A stretch of DNA of 64,000 bases from Amaranthus tricolor. Its lineage: Eukaryota > Streptophyta > Magnoliopsida > Caryophyllales > Amaranthaceae. The position numbers and the translations under genes are program-made. The stretch covers positions 14,996,546 to 15,060,545 of the forward strand of contig NC_080053.1 of assembly GCF_026212465.1 (NCBI RefSeq). The letters run 5' to 3'. Below the pieces are notes generated by a model that saw nothing but the letters and a program-made list of their open reading frames with translations, was not told where the DNA came from and ran no database searches. Positions 10,447 to 22,171 of the stretch are shown piece after piece. Every line of letters starts with the position of its first letter. Positions within the stretch are counted from its first letter, which is position 1.

Positions 10447-13400
10447 TCAAACTTTGCCATTTTGAGCATCGATATTCCTAACAGGTCCTTTGAACCATTT
10501 CCTAGCATCTACAACCCACCAAAGCATAATAAGACCCAAAACTATCCCTAAAGCAGCTGGTGCATAATTAAAGGTGTTCCATGAGATAGGATAGTAAGTT
10601 GGTAAAACAAAGACAGAACAAGTATAACAAATCCATAAAAATGCAATTAAACAAACTGGCCTGCTTGCTCTCCCAAGATAAAATGGGCCGGGTTTGAAGT
10701 TTTCCTCCGCCATTACCATTCTCGCGAAAATTGGAACTGCATAACCACCAACCCACCCAATGGTGCATATTGACGTTATTGCGGTGAATACTACGTTGAG
10801 TTTCAATATGGGGAGTCCGAGTAGAATGCAGAGAGCTGCACAGAGCCACACTGCATTAGCAGGAACTTTATGCTTCGGGTGAACTTTTCGCCAGATTGAT
10901 GAAAATGGAACTCCACCATCTCTGGATAATGCATACACCTGATCAAGAAGGATAAGTTCAGATGCGTTTTCAAGGAGAAAAATGTGGCAAATAAAGATAT
11001 TGATTATGTTTATGGCATGTTTGGTTATTGTTATTAAATGGTGGTAATATGAATGATTTGTATTATAAATATTCAAGAAAATGAGAGCATAACCATTAAA
11101 CTTGTCAAATTTTTTATTCACAAATTTTTATTACCATCTAATACTACTTTTTTAAATGGTAATATATCAGAATAAATTTTATTGAAGAAAATGAGAGCAT
11201 AACCATTAAACTTGTCAAAGAGATTTTCCTATCAGAAGCACACTAACTTTTCATTATCATTTACATAATTTATTACCGACAACCAAACGGGATGTTAGAT
11301 TAATATTTAATTGCAGAAGTATTTAATCATAATTATACGAAGATTTTTATATTATAGAATAAACAAAATCATACATGGTATTTTTTCAGAAAAATTTTAC
11401 ATCCGAAACATAAGTGATTTGAGCCAAAAATAACTTAATAAATACAATTCGACACAAAATCAATATTTTCTTGCTGTCATTTTCTTCCACCAGTTCCCAA
11501 ACAAACTTGAATAAAGTAGGAACGTATTTACTTACAACTCTAGCAGCACTTGTAGTGATTGAAAGGCCACCAAAGAAAAAGGATCCCCAAATGATGAAAA
11601 GCAATACAATTGCTCCAGCAGAATTATGGTATCTTCCATGAAATGCATCATAAAGTATCTGGGCTGGTACAAATGCTCCCGCCGTCTCATTGTTGGTATC
11701 ATACAGGTAGTTCAAATCCTGAAGATAGGTCAGGTTTAAGTTACACATACAAAAAACTAATGCATTGTTAGTAACTACATAAGTTGAAAATCTTAGCTTT
11801 AAGATTATACATTTTCCCTAATAAAATGTATAACATATCCTCGAATTCAGCCATTAGTTCAAACTTTTGGTTGAATTGGTGTCTTAACTTGGTATTATAA
11901 GACAACGTGATGAAATGTCACAGATTTGAATCTCACTTACCCCTTAAATTCAATTGAATATTTAGCACAGGTATGAGAAGAGTCGTTGCATACTATATTT
12001 ACACTTCTAACTCAAAGGACTCTCGTGTGAGGAGATGTGATATCGTATATATTCAACAATTAACTTAAGCTTTTGATTCAGTTTGTATCTTAAATTTCCC
12101 TTTAAGAAATGAAGATGTAGAATTTGTAAGTTACTTGTTAAACACTAAAATAATGTACCTGAATGCTGAAAGTGAGGGCCAAGATATATGCCCATCCGAA
12201 CACAGAAATGATTCCTAAACTAGTAAGAATTGCAATAGGTCCATTCTTGTCTGCTCCTCTAGTTTCTTCAGTAAGATGTGCTGCTGCATCATATCCATAC
12301 AATGAATACTGGCTAACAAGCATTGATAGAACGACTGCATATACTTTATCTGATATCCCCGTTGTGCTAGACATCATTTCAAAATGAGAGAACACAAAGG
12401 ATGCTGGCTTTGTAGTTAGAGCCACCAGTGGAAGCATTATAACAATAACCGCGCCACCAATCATCTGCCGAAACAAAAAATACACCCATGAATTATGATA
12501 TTCAGTAAGTACAATGCTAATCAAAAGTACACAAGTTTTAGTAGTAGCTTTATGGGATTTACCTGCCACCATATAGATATAATGTCGATGAAAGCGATGA
12601 CTTCCAAGGCAAATGTGTTGAGCACAGCCCATATGAGTGTTAATGCTATATACATGCACAAAAACAACCATTTTGGAGCAAAGTATCCTCCACCTTTGTT
12701 TGTCCCGGTGCATAGCAATATGATGCTCTGCATGACTTGTGATCCTGCATAAGCCTGCCAATATCGAAACAAAGCATGAATATACCAACAAGAAACAATC
12801 CTTTAGATGTGTGAAGCTGTGATGTTGTAGTTTAAATAACATACCTGAGTACCTATGCCAGCTATAAGGCCTATAGTCTCGAACCACGCACAGCACCAAG
12901 ATGCAAATGGGCCCCATTTTGGTCCAGCTAAATGTGCAGCCCAAAAGTAAAGAGAACCTGTTGTCTGTTTGCATATTTGTAACCAGGAGAATGTTAGTCC
13001 TGCAAACACTTAAAAGACAATGCGGATCACATTAAGTAGTATTGGCATGATTTAGGATTGAGTGATGGCTCATGAGGTCATCATAACATTACATCATCTT
13101 AATTTTATCAACTAATTCTTAACTAGTTGGGACGGAGTCAGATCAAATGTGAAAAAAAGGAAGCACACAAATGCAATAGGATAGTTGAGTAAGATGAGTG
13201 TTTGAAGGTGCAAGCAATGAGCTAAATTAAGATGCTAGGACATGATGAATGACAAACTAAACAAACATAAACAACAATAACACAAAATTCTAAGGTGATT
13301 CAGCAAATTTAGCCTACATCCACCATCCTAGGTAGACTTGTATTCACTAATCTGCTTGAAAGACAAAAGCTACAAACTTGAAGGAATTATAATGAAGTAT

Positions 13401-15530
13401 TTGATTAGGGAAGAAAGGGTAATGTTAGTGAGAAATAAAGCACGAGAGGTAGGTAACAAAATGAGATATTTTGGCTTACAAATGAAATTTAGGCATGTAA
13501 TATATATAGTACAAAATAAGGCAGCCCACAAACAAGAACAATAGCTTACGTAAACGAGGTGGAATGCCACTGGCACTTGCTGCTCCAAACGAGCAGTATG
13601 ATGCTCGTTTGAGAACTAGGTTGTTGGGTACCTTTTGGCTGGTTTCTTGCTTGATCGACTTGTCCCATGGTCCCCAACACTTCCTCTAATGTTGCTATAC
13701 TTATCCTAGTCTAAATCCATGTCTTGATCCTCAAGGTCACTCTATCCATTGATTTGCAAATGTGTGTGTAATATAATTATTCCTCCTCAACCAATCCCAA
13801 AGAAACATTTGGGTCCTTTTCTTCCAACCTAACTAAACTTAATTAATTAACATAATAAAGTGCTAAAACTTGGTGAACTAAAGTCACCCATTTTTCAAAC
13901 AATCTTCACCTTAAATCAAAAAGGTCACCTTTAAGAATACCAAAATATGCAACACTCATAAACATCTTCAAGCTAGGCACCAACATACTCAACAAACAAA
14001 TTACATGTGCACAACACAAACAAAGCACATGTAACCACAATGCCCATTAAGGACTACAAAAGAGTATAGTTAATTACCAACCAAGTCCAAACAATCCATC
14101 GACTTGTTGGGGGAAATTGAAATTACACTCAAGTTACTCAAATCATCATTAGTGAAAGAAGTATCACCATGACTATGTTCGGTTGAAGTAGTAGACACAC
14201 AAGCCGAAATAATCAAGGTTAAACCAAGTAGCTTGTATAAACCAATCCCTCCCAAAAGACCATTTCAATAACATTCTAGGACCATTGTCAAACTCCACCT
14301 TTACCAATGCACCTAAAGCCTTCTTCGACCAAAGTACCAAGAGAAATTAAGTGCTTATTTAAGCTTGGAATATGAAGGATTTCGGACAATGTTCTCACAA
14401 CACCATCAAACACAGTGAATTCAACATCACCAATACCAATTATCGGACAATAAGCCCCATAGGCCATAATAACCTTTCTTCTATCAACCTTTTGATAAGT
14501 AGATAAAAAACTAGAATTAAAAGTCATATGGCTTGAACATCCCGTATCCCAAATCCAAGAATTATCATCCTCGTACTCACTAGTAACAACAAGAGAACAA
14601 ATATCTTCCACTTCTTCAACATAGCAAGCTTCGGTGGAACTACCTTCTTTAAACTTGCACTCATCGAATTGCTTAACTTTCAACTTCCAACAATCCTTCT
14701 TAGGATGAACTTTCTTCCTACAATAGTTACAAGTCATACTTGTTTTGTTCCAACTTGACTTCTTACCATACAAAGCATCATTGGACTCTAAACATCTCAA
14801 TTCCTACAGTTTATGGTCCGGTAAATGAACTAGTAAGCAAATACGAAACCAAAGCTTAACTCCTACATGTTATGGTCTACTACATGAATCAATAAACCAA
14901 TCCCAGTGATCATCCATGTATATTTTAATTCTATATTCATTTCGTTTCAACTATCTATTAGTAATAATATAGGTTAGACCTACTTGGTGAAAGTTTTTCT
15001 CTTTCACCCATCTGATATGATATGATATGGGTTCGATTCTCACCATCACCTATAGGCAGATCAGTTTTCCTCCCTTCTTGCCTATAGGTGATCCTCTTAA
15101 CCCAAAAAAATCAATCAAATTCAAGAAGAAATCAAACATGTAAAAAGAAAAAAGAGAAAAGACTAACCGGAAAAGAGGAGCAAATTTCAGACATGGCAAC
15201 ACCAACAAACCAAGTGAAAAAGGAAACAACAACCCATCCCCATACAAGACTTGCAGGTCCTGCATATTGTAGACTTGAACCAAACAGAGGAGTTATCCCT
15301 GTAAATAAAGTCATTGTTGAAAATGATATTGCCAATGTCTTGAAAAGTGTCTGCAATTTACAAGAATACAAGATTCATTCACATATTTTTACAAAGACAT
15401 GGGAAATTACTAAAAATCAAAACTTTTGGAAGAAATTCTATACCATTTCTCTCCTGAGTTCTTGCTTATAACCAAGCTCATTAAGCCTCTTTTCTCCTGA
15501 ATCCATTTCCATTGAATCAATAGTTTGCAT
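10447..15530 (-). CDS. BAT1: amino-acid permease of the BAT1-homolog type, complete
   Basis: APC-superfamily membrane transporter related to plant bidirectional amino-acid/GABA permeases. Seven minus-strand exons: 15530-15444, 15350-15168, 12964-12845, 12754-12563, 12464-12159, 11718-11536 and 10938-10447. All have GT-AG ends and all are multiples of three, giving 520 codons with no break. The start ATG at 15530-15528 opens a short soluble head (LNELGYKQELRRE). Hydrophobic segments then run throughout, with recognisable family phrases SEICSSFPTTGSLYFWAAHL, ASWCCAWFETIGLIAGIGTQ, SQYSLYGYDAAAHLTEET, FFGGLSITTSAARVVYALSR and VGGYAVPIFARMV. The tail is KWFKGPVRNID, with stop at 10447-10449. It looks functional. 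The exact substrate cannot be told from sequence. Confidence 0.93.
11013..11294. mobile_element. Tourist-like MITE in permease intron 6
   Basis: A 282-bp unit is flanked by TTA on both sides (11010-11012, 11295-11297). Its ends are inverted: 'tggcatgtttggtta' on the left against 'catcccgtttggttg' read inward from the right. The TTA duplication and GTTTGG wording suit PIF/Harbinger-type MITEs. It contains a ~36-bp direct duplication (11074-11109 and 11184-11219). Confidence 0.6.
11857..12092 (+). repeat. short dispersed repeat, copy 2 (in permease intron 5)
   Basis: Diverged second copy of the repeat at 9101-9340, in the same orientation on the plus strand. It contains 'cacagatttgaatctcac' (B-box-like), 'caattgaatatttagc', 'acacttctaactcaaa' and 'gactctcgtgtgagg'. 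Lying in two neighbouring genes, it marks independent insertions of one family. Confidence 0.55.
14070..14800 (-). pseudogene. degraded Ty1/copia gag-pol fragment in permease intron 2
   Basis: Minus-strand reading shows a zinc knuckle (CNYCRKKVHPKKDC, CX2CX4HX4C), then the protease motif WIWDTGCSSHM, then a stretch leading to GLYKLLG wording near 14230, which precedes integrase in copia polyproteins. There are stops and frame changes, and no integrase core or reverse transcriptase is left. It lies on the same strand as the host gene. Neighbouring sequence at about 13020-14060 may be further retroelement or LTR remains, but no paired LTR was found. Confidence 0.75.
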
Positions 15531-16600
15531 GTTACTGAAACAGACTTAAAACCCAGATTTTAGAGCTGAATATGAAACGGGGTTTTTTGGATTAAGGAGA
15601 AACAAGGAGTGTTTTCAGGAAAATGGTTGACTCCACACAATAATTTTGAGAATACTGATGCATCATTTATTGTTGTTCAGAAGAATCTCTTTTCGAGTCA
15701 AACTTGTAATAAAATTACTAAAAATTATTGAAATACAAACATATTCACATTTGATATCCAATGCCATTAATTGTTTTTTTTTTTTTGAAAAGGATGTACG
15801 CAATTTGTAAATGCAAAGTGTAAGAAGTGAAATCAATATAGAATGAAAATATACATGGTCTTTATTTGTTTTTTAAAATGAAGGTACCGAGCAATTTAAT
15901 TTTTTTATGATTTTTCTATAATAATTTTAGATTTAATTAATTATGAACAATCTCTATTTTAGAAGATATTTGTCAAAGGTAAACTTAGGTAACTCGATGA
16001 CCTGTTATAGTAGATAACTCACCAAAAGTAAACTGAAACTTAATGTAAAATTAGAGAAAAATTTTAAAAATTTACATAAAAACTTCAGAATAATAAAAGA
16101 ATCAGAAAAAATTCTAACATTTTTTTCAACATCTTATTTTAATTTATTTTTTTAAAAAAATAAACATACTATAGCAAATCATCCGATTACCAAGTTTACT
16201 TTAAAAAAATACTTTACAAAATAAGGATTAATTATGATTAATCAATAGGTGAGATTATATTATAGAAAAATCATAAAAATATTAAATTATTCTAGATAAT
16301 TTTTCCTTTAAAAATCATCATCCATTTAAAATTGTTAAAATTAATTACAACAATTTACGAAATCGCGTTACATAATTACGAATAGCTAATTTTCAATTCA
16401 CCTTTCCTTAGTAGAAAACGGTGGACTTAAACTATAATGTAAAAATTTACATTTGAAATGCTTCCAAAAATAATTTGTTTTGTACAACTTTAAACATTAT
16501 ATTGGTTGAGATAAATTGAAAAATTACGTTTTATCCAACAAACTTTTACCAATTGTTTGTAGTAATTTAAATATCAAGTCCTTATGACTTAGTTATATAC

Positions 16601-16660
16601 ATGATCATTGCTTTGACGTGATTGTATACATGATCATTGCTTTGACGTGATTGTATATAT
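16601..16660. repeat. 29-bp tandem duplication
   Basis: The phrase 'catgatcattgctttgacg' plus 'tgattgtata' occurs twice head to tail with essentially no change, so this is a recent local duplication. Confidence 0.85.
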
Positions 16661-17084
16661 AATCGTACATATGGCATATATTATAATTTACTTTTCAAAA
16701 AAGTTTAAATTTATAATTAATTTCTAAAGTTCTTTAATCAAACAAATGTACTTTAATTAAATTTAATAGTTAAATTCATAATATTCTATTTTTAAATTAG
16801 CTTTAAATATATATATATTTTTAACACTATTTAATTTATGCTTTATAAATTTATATTTTTAAATTAGCCTAATAAACTTAAGGTGACCATTGAATTTTTC
16901 TTAAAATAAAAAAACCTATTTTTTAAAAAAAATATTGTTAACTATATTAGATTTGTATATTTATTTATTTTCACATAATTTTATTTTAATATTTATAATT
17001 AATTTTTGAATCACATTATTTTTTAAAAAAATTCGTTACGATTAAAAAACAGTGTTATTTTCTTGATTGGCGTTACGCAAATCA

Positions 17085-17510
17085 ATCTCGATATTTTTAT
17101 CGGCGCTAGTAAGGTTTTTTGAAAAACACAAGTCACAATCATGCTTATAGGCTGCCTAGTTTGAAAATAGTCAAAATAAGTACCAATACACTGATTTTCA
17201 GGATATGCAAAACTAAGATGATATTTTACGTTGTTTTAGTTTACTGATGCTAACAATTTTTTTAAAAAACAAATCTTGTGATCACCTTAGCTTCTAGGGC
17301 ACCTAGTTTGAAAATTCAATCAAAACAACTAATTTTACACTGATTTTTTTACCGAAAATAGAGAAGATGTTTTTTTTATCGACGATATAATTTTTTGTCC
17401 AAAAAAACAATGATGCAATCATCCATTTAAGGTGTCTAGTTTGAAAATTTGATCGAAATCACTACTCATATGCATAATTTCCTGACATGTAATCCGAAAA
17501 GATAATTGAT
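17085..17510. repeat. degenerate ~140-bp tandem repeat, three units
   Basis: Three units each carry the phrase 'cctagtttgaaaat' or a close variant (about 17155, 17298 and 17430). Each is preceded by a run of 'caatcat' or 'gatcacc' wording and followed by 'caaaa...act'. Spacing is about 135-147 bases. Similarity is partial, so the array is old. Confidence 0.55.
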
Positions 17511-18861
17511 GATGTTATTACCCATTGTGACGGCCTTTGGAAGATAATTAACTTAAAAAATAAATTAAAAATGTTTAATAAAAGTTAATATCAAATCAAA
17601 TAAGTATATAAATCTAAATTATATGATAATAAAATAATTCATAATAAAATAAATAAGTATATAATTATAAATAAATAAGAAATAAAATATATATTAAACT
17701 AAATAAGTATATAAGTTTAACTTTTGTTTAAAACACCAGTTAAAAAGTCTGCTTAATGAAAACTAATTTTAAAGTTTGTCCCCATAAATATAATACTTAA
17801 AGTTGAACCTAATAAACTGTTTTTTTTTTTAACATTCAACCAGTTACATGCAATTTTTTCTTTAATAAAGTATTTTGATAACGCTTATTAGAATGAGAAA
17901 TCGAAGATGTATATTCAAAATCAATAATACGTAATAGCATGAAAATCTTGGGAAAGTTGCAAGTAACATGTTAAATTTTGGCCAAAAAATAGTTTATCAG
18001 GTGGAATTTAAAATATTGTGTTTGCTATGACAATGTTTAAAATTAGTTTTTATCTAACATGCTTTAATATATTAATAACCTTAACATCATGTCACTTTCT
18101 AAAGTCGTATCCTATAGATTGTCAAGTATGTTACCACATCTACATCAACACCAAAAAGGGTAAGACATGTACAACCATATTGGAAAGAGTATACATGTAC
18201 AGTCACGTTAGTAAGTGACCAATATTCAGATTAATAATAAGGTAAAATTCTCTTAAATGAAAATTAAATTCAAATATCGTTTAGAGGACATTATAACAAG
18301 ATATTAAAGTTAGAGCTCATAAACTATTTTTGATCAAAATCCTTTTATGAATGTAATAAGGGGTGAAGCTACATTGGGTTCGGGGAGGCTCGGGCCCCCT
18401 TGCTAAAAATATAATTCTTTATATTTTTAGCTTTGGTCCCCTTATAATGATATATTTTATATTTTTAGGAATGCAAAAATATAACAAAAATTACTATAAG
18501 AGTTAAACATTTGTTACTTGAGGTTAAGAAGGGATCAAGTCTTATTATTAACATTTATTCTTTTAATAAACTAATAAATTTATATCATAATGTCATTACT
18601 CTTTATCTTTCATAATTTTATATTCATCCTTTTTAGTGTGTGTTTATATTTTTACTATCTTAATTTCAATAGTATTTTTTTGAGACTTACTCGATAAATA
18701 TTGGAATCAAAAACACGGGCATTTGGTTGGGGGTATTAATCAAAGGGAAAGGGAATGGAAATACCCTATTCCCTTTGTTGTTTTTTGGTTCCCAATTTCA
18801 ATCATTCCCTTTCCCCCATTTAAGTTTTCGGTTTACCCAAAACTAGTAAACCCTGATTCCT

Positions 18862-18886
18862 CCCCCCCCCCCCCCCCCCCCCCCCC
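18862..18886. repeat. 25-base poly-C tract
   Basis: An unbroken run of C lies in the 5' untranslated part of the Harbinger element. Such tracts are often length-variable and error-prone in assemblies. Confidence 0.95.
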
Positions 18887-19645
18887 GCGTCACTTTCCCA
18901 TTCCATTCCCCCCTTCATTCATCACCCTCTCATCTCAAACCCTACGTACGCTGCTGCTACGCCTCCTCCCTCAACTTCTCATCTCTTCCTCACGCGTCCT
19001 TCCTCAAGCTGTTGCGCCTGCTGCCATTGTTCGTAGCATTCTTCTTCTCAATCTCGATTTTGCTGCAGCCATTGTCAAATGTAAGTTGTTCTTGCTGATT
19101 TGAATCTCCTTTGTCTTCACTCCTTTTCCTAATTTCTGCTGGTAATTGGAATTCAGATTCGTGTTCTTGTTGAATCTCTGTTGTACTGCCATTGATGAAA
19201 GCCTGCGTTTTTTGTTCTTGTTGTAATTTCGGTTCTGTTGCGTTCTTGTTCTAGCTACCGCAATTATTCTTGTTGTTTTTATGACTTATACTGGCATTTG
19301 AAGTGTTGAATTGTTCCTAATCTCTGAGTCAAATGTAATTTCTGTTCGAGTGAATGAACTTGCATCGTTTTGGATTTCTGTTGGAATTCAGATTTCTGTT
19401 CCTAATCTCTGGATTTCTAGGATGAATTCAGATTTCTGGGTTGGAATTCAGTTTTTTTGTTCTACATAGTTAAGTTGGATTAATTGTAATTGAGTTGAAG
19501 TTCTTTGCCATTGTTTTGTTGCTTGATTGTATTTTGATGGGTAAATATCGCCTTTGAGTTGAAGTTCTACATCATTTTGACTTTTCTGGGTTGTTCTACA
19601 TAGTTCTTATTGATGTTCTTATTGATGTTCATTTTTCTACAGTAA

Positions 19646-20556
19646 ATGGCTAGCATTGGTACTTCTTTGAAAAGGAAGAGAAATTGGGATTGTATTCGGT
19701 TCATAATTACTATGATTAATTGCGTTGTGTTGCTACATTTGATGTTGTACTCGATGAGAAAAACTATATACGATTCCCATTATCTTAAGCTTGATAAAAA
19801 AAACTAGGAGAAAAATGAGATTGCACAACTTGAATAGAATGATTAGAGAAAGTGACACTTTGTGTAGGAACTATCTTCGTATAAATCGATACACATTTAT
19901 ATATGTCTTACCTGGTTGGGAGGGGTCGGCACACGATGGTCGGATTCTTCGAGATGCTATTTCTAGGCCTAATGGGTTAAAAGTTCCAAAAGGTAATTTG
20001 ATTGACATAATAGATTTTATTTGAGATTAACTTAGTAAGAGAGTAATATTTTTTTTTAATTTGTCAAGGTTGTTATTATCTATGTGATGAAGGATATACT
20101 AATGGAGAAGGATTCCTTGCACCATATAGAGGGCATCTTTATCATCTTAGAGAATGGAATAATGGCCCCCGACAACCTCAAACCGCCGAAGAATATTTCA
20201 ACTTAAGGCATGCAAAAGCTAGAAATGTGATTGAGAGATGCTTTGGGTTGCTCAAGGGAAGATGGGGGATTCTTAGAGGTCCTTCTTGGTTTAGTTTACA
20301 AAAACATGGTCGAATTGTACTTGCTTGTGCTTTATTACATAATTTGGTAAAGAGATACATGCTTGCAGAATTTGATGATGAGGACTTGTTTGAGGAAAAT
20401 GATAGTGATGATAATGATGGTGATGATAATGAGGAAGATGATGTGGAGTACATAACCTCCATTGCTGTAACCGATCCATGGACGAATTTTCGAAATACAA
20501 TGGCCCAATGTATGTTCAATGATTGGAGGGCTAGACACCGCAGACTTACTTTGTGA
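19646..20556 (+). pseudogene. PIF/Harbinger DDE transposase, internally deleted
   Basis: The C-terminal half is clear: [19 protein letters not shown], then (over an intron 19993-20068 with GT-AG ends) YYLCDEGYTNGEGFLAPYRG, then ARNVIERCFGLLKGRWGIL and an acidic tail, ending TGA at 20554-20556. The N-terminal part starting at ATG 19646 runs into TAG after about 50 codons. The segment between about 19790 and 19890 joins an early region directly to the IYVLPGWEG block, so the part of the catalytic core holding the first Asp appears to be deleted. The gene is not functional. Confidence 0.8.
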
Positions 20557-20765
20557 TGTTATTCCTTTTTATTTTAAAAAAATTGTTTCTTGTATTTGAA
20601 CTCCAGACTTGTATGTTTATTTCATGCTTGATTTTTTTTTTCCTTGTATTGGACTTGAGGAAAATTTCCTTTGTTTACTTGTATTGAACATTTCTTGGTT
20701 AATTTCATTTTTATATACATGCAATTTTGTTTACTATGATCAATATGGTTCAAATGTTATAGAGG

Positions 20766-21792
20766 ATGGATGAAAGTAGTGCTAGTGGAGGTGGAAGGGG
20801 AAAAAACAAACGATTTTGGACTGCCCAAGAAGATAAAGCTCTTGTAGCATTGTCAGAGCTAGCTGTTGATCCTCACTGGAGGTGTGATAATGGATTTAGA
20901 AGCGGCTACATGGTTCACTTAGAGGTGCTCATAGGTAAGGCTCTTCCTGGTTGTGGTTTGAAGGCTCTGCCACATATTGATTCTCGACTTCAGACACTTG
21001 TAGCCAAGTTTAGGGCTATTTCTCAAATGTTATATACAAGTGGATTCGTTTGAAATGACGAAAAAAAAATGGTTTCTGTGGACCGGGCTGTTTATGACGA
21101 GTTTTGCAAGGTATGACAACCTTTGTAGGGTCATTTTAATTATGTTTGAGATTTTTTGATGATGTTGTATATTTGATCATTTTGAGAATTTTTTTGTTTT
21201 TCAGAATCATCCGAATTGCAAAAACTTGTTTGGAGTTTCATTTTCGCACTTTCATGAACTCATGAATGTTTATGGCAAGGACTATGCTACTGGAAAACCA
21301 GCTGAAGATTATGTTGAAGCAATCAAGAATTTGCAAAATGTTGCCCCTCCACAGGTTACACTTGATTCAAGTGATGATGAGGGAATTGCTGCTAGTGGTA
21401 ATGCCACTCAAATTGTTACATCTCCTCCTGCAAAAAAGATGAAGACTGAAAAAACTTCTAAAAGAAGTAAGAGAGGAAATGGTGGTGAAGGTAGTTCTAA
21501 TGAATTGGCTAGCTTACAAGTATTCATGAAAGACATGAATGTTCATCTTTCCACTATGGCAAATGTGATGGCCTGCACTGATGATCGTGAGCAAAAAATA
21601 GTTGAAAAGACTGAGCAAGTGTTAGAGGAACTACTCTCTTTCAATTTAGAAGGTGTAACTCCTAACCAAGTTTTTGAAGTGGCTAACATTCTAACCGCAC
21701 AACCAAACAAGCTCCTGATATTTTCAAAGTGTCCCGACGCTTTGAAAAGTGCTTATGTTAAGAGTCTTCTTGGAGGAAATAGTAATGCTTAG
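20766..21792 (+). pseudogene. Harbinger SANT/Myb-like DNA-binding protein, one nonsense change
   Basis: Second gene of the Harbinger element. Such proteins bind the element and help bring the transposase into the nucleus. Exon 1 is 20766-21110 (donor AAG|GTATGA) and exon 2 is 21205-21792 (after ttttcag), both phase 0. The N-terminus has the WTAQEDKALV Myb-type start. Later come DEFCKNHPN, HELMNVYGKDYATGKPAED and an acidic/basic linker with Lys-rich runs, then a helical C-terminus. The only visible break is TGA at 21051-21053, where the family usually has Trp before NDEKK. Otherwise the frame is open to the TAG at 21790-21792. Confidence 0.8.
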
Positions 21793-22171
21793 ATCTTATG
21801 TTGTGGTTGCATGAATGATTTTGAAAGGACTAGAACACTTTTGGTATGTATTTTGATCTACAAACAAGTGATTATTTGTAATCAATCGAGCTAGGTAGTT
21901 ATTATTTAGAGTTATGTTTTTTTTAAAATAAGTTTTTCAAGTTTATCATATAATAACTAGTTTTTTTTTGGAAAAAATATAAAAGAATTTAAAAACTCAT
22001 AATTTGATTCCTTAACTTGAACCAAATAGTCACAAAGGGAATCAACGAGCAGTTCATTCTGTTTCCTGAACACAACCAAACGACTAGGCTAAATTAGGGA
22101 AATCGATTCCTTTCTCCTTCATTCCCTTTCCTCATTCCATTCCAATTCTCTTGTGCGAACCAAACGCCCCC

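Larger units (their letters stand above)
15531..18359. other. AT-rich region upstream of the permease gene, with small tandem repeats
   Basis: The permease promoter must lie in its right-to-left start (15531 onward on the minus strand), but no decisive motif was seen. The rest is AT-rich with no credible gene. It holds a 29-bp tandem duplication (about 16601-16660) and a three-unit degenerate repeat (about 17085-17510), listed separately. Confidence 0.6.
18717..22171 (+). mobile_element. PIF/Harbinger transposon with two genes
   Basis: The left end 'gggcatttggttggggg' and the right end (reverse complement 'gggggcgtttggttcgc') form short terminal inverted repeats of the PIF type. Inside are the two genes this superfamily carries on the same strand: a DDE transposase (about 19646-20556) and a SANT/Myb-like protein (20766-21792). 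Size is ~3.46 kb. The expected 3-bp TTA/TAA duplication is not clear on the left. Both genes are damaged, so the copy depends on others to move, if it can move at all. Confidence 0.8.

Noticed and set aside
14985..15065. Possible SINE with B-box-like 'gggttcgattctcacc' and 'tgatatgatatgatatg' run
   Set aside because: Only one box, no A-tail and no second copy seen in the window, so not listed as a feature.
18723..19103. 126-codon frame with a Pro run at the start of the Harbinger element
   Set aside because: The Pro run is the poly-C tract. No domain is present, and the position suits a 5' untranslated region.
20178..20538. Minus-strand Ser- and His-rich frames
   Set aside because: They lie opposite the acidic tail of the Harbinger transposase and are explained by its 'gatgat' repeats.
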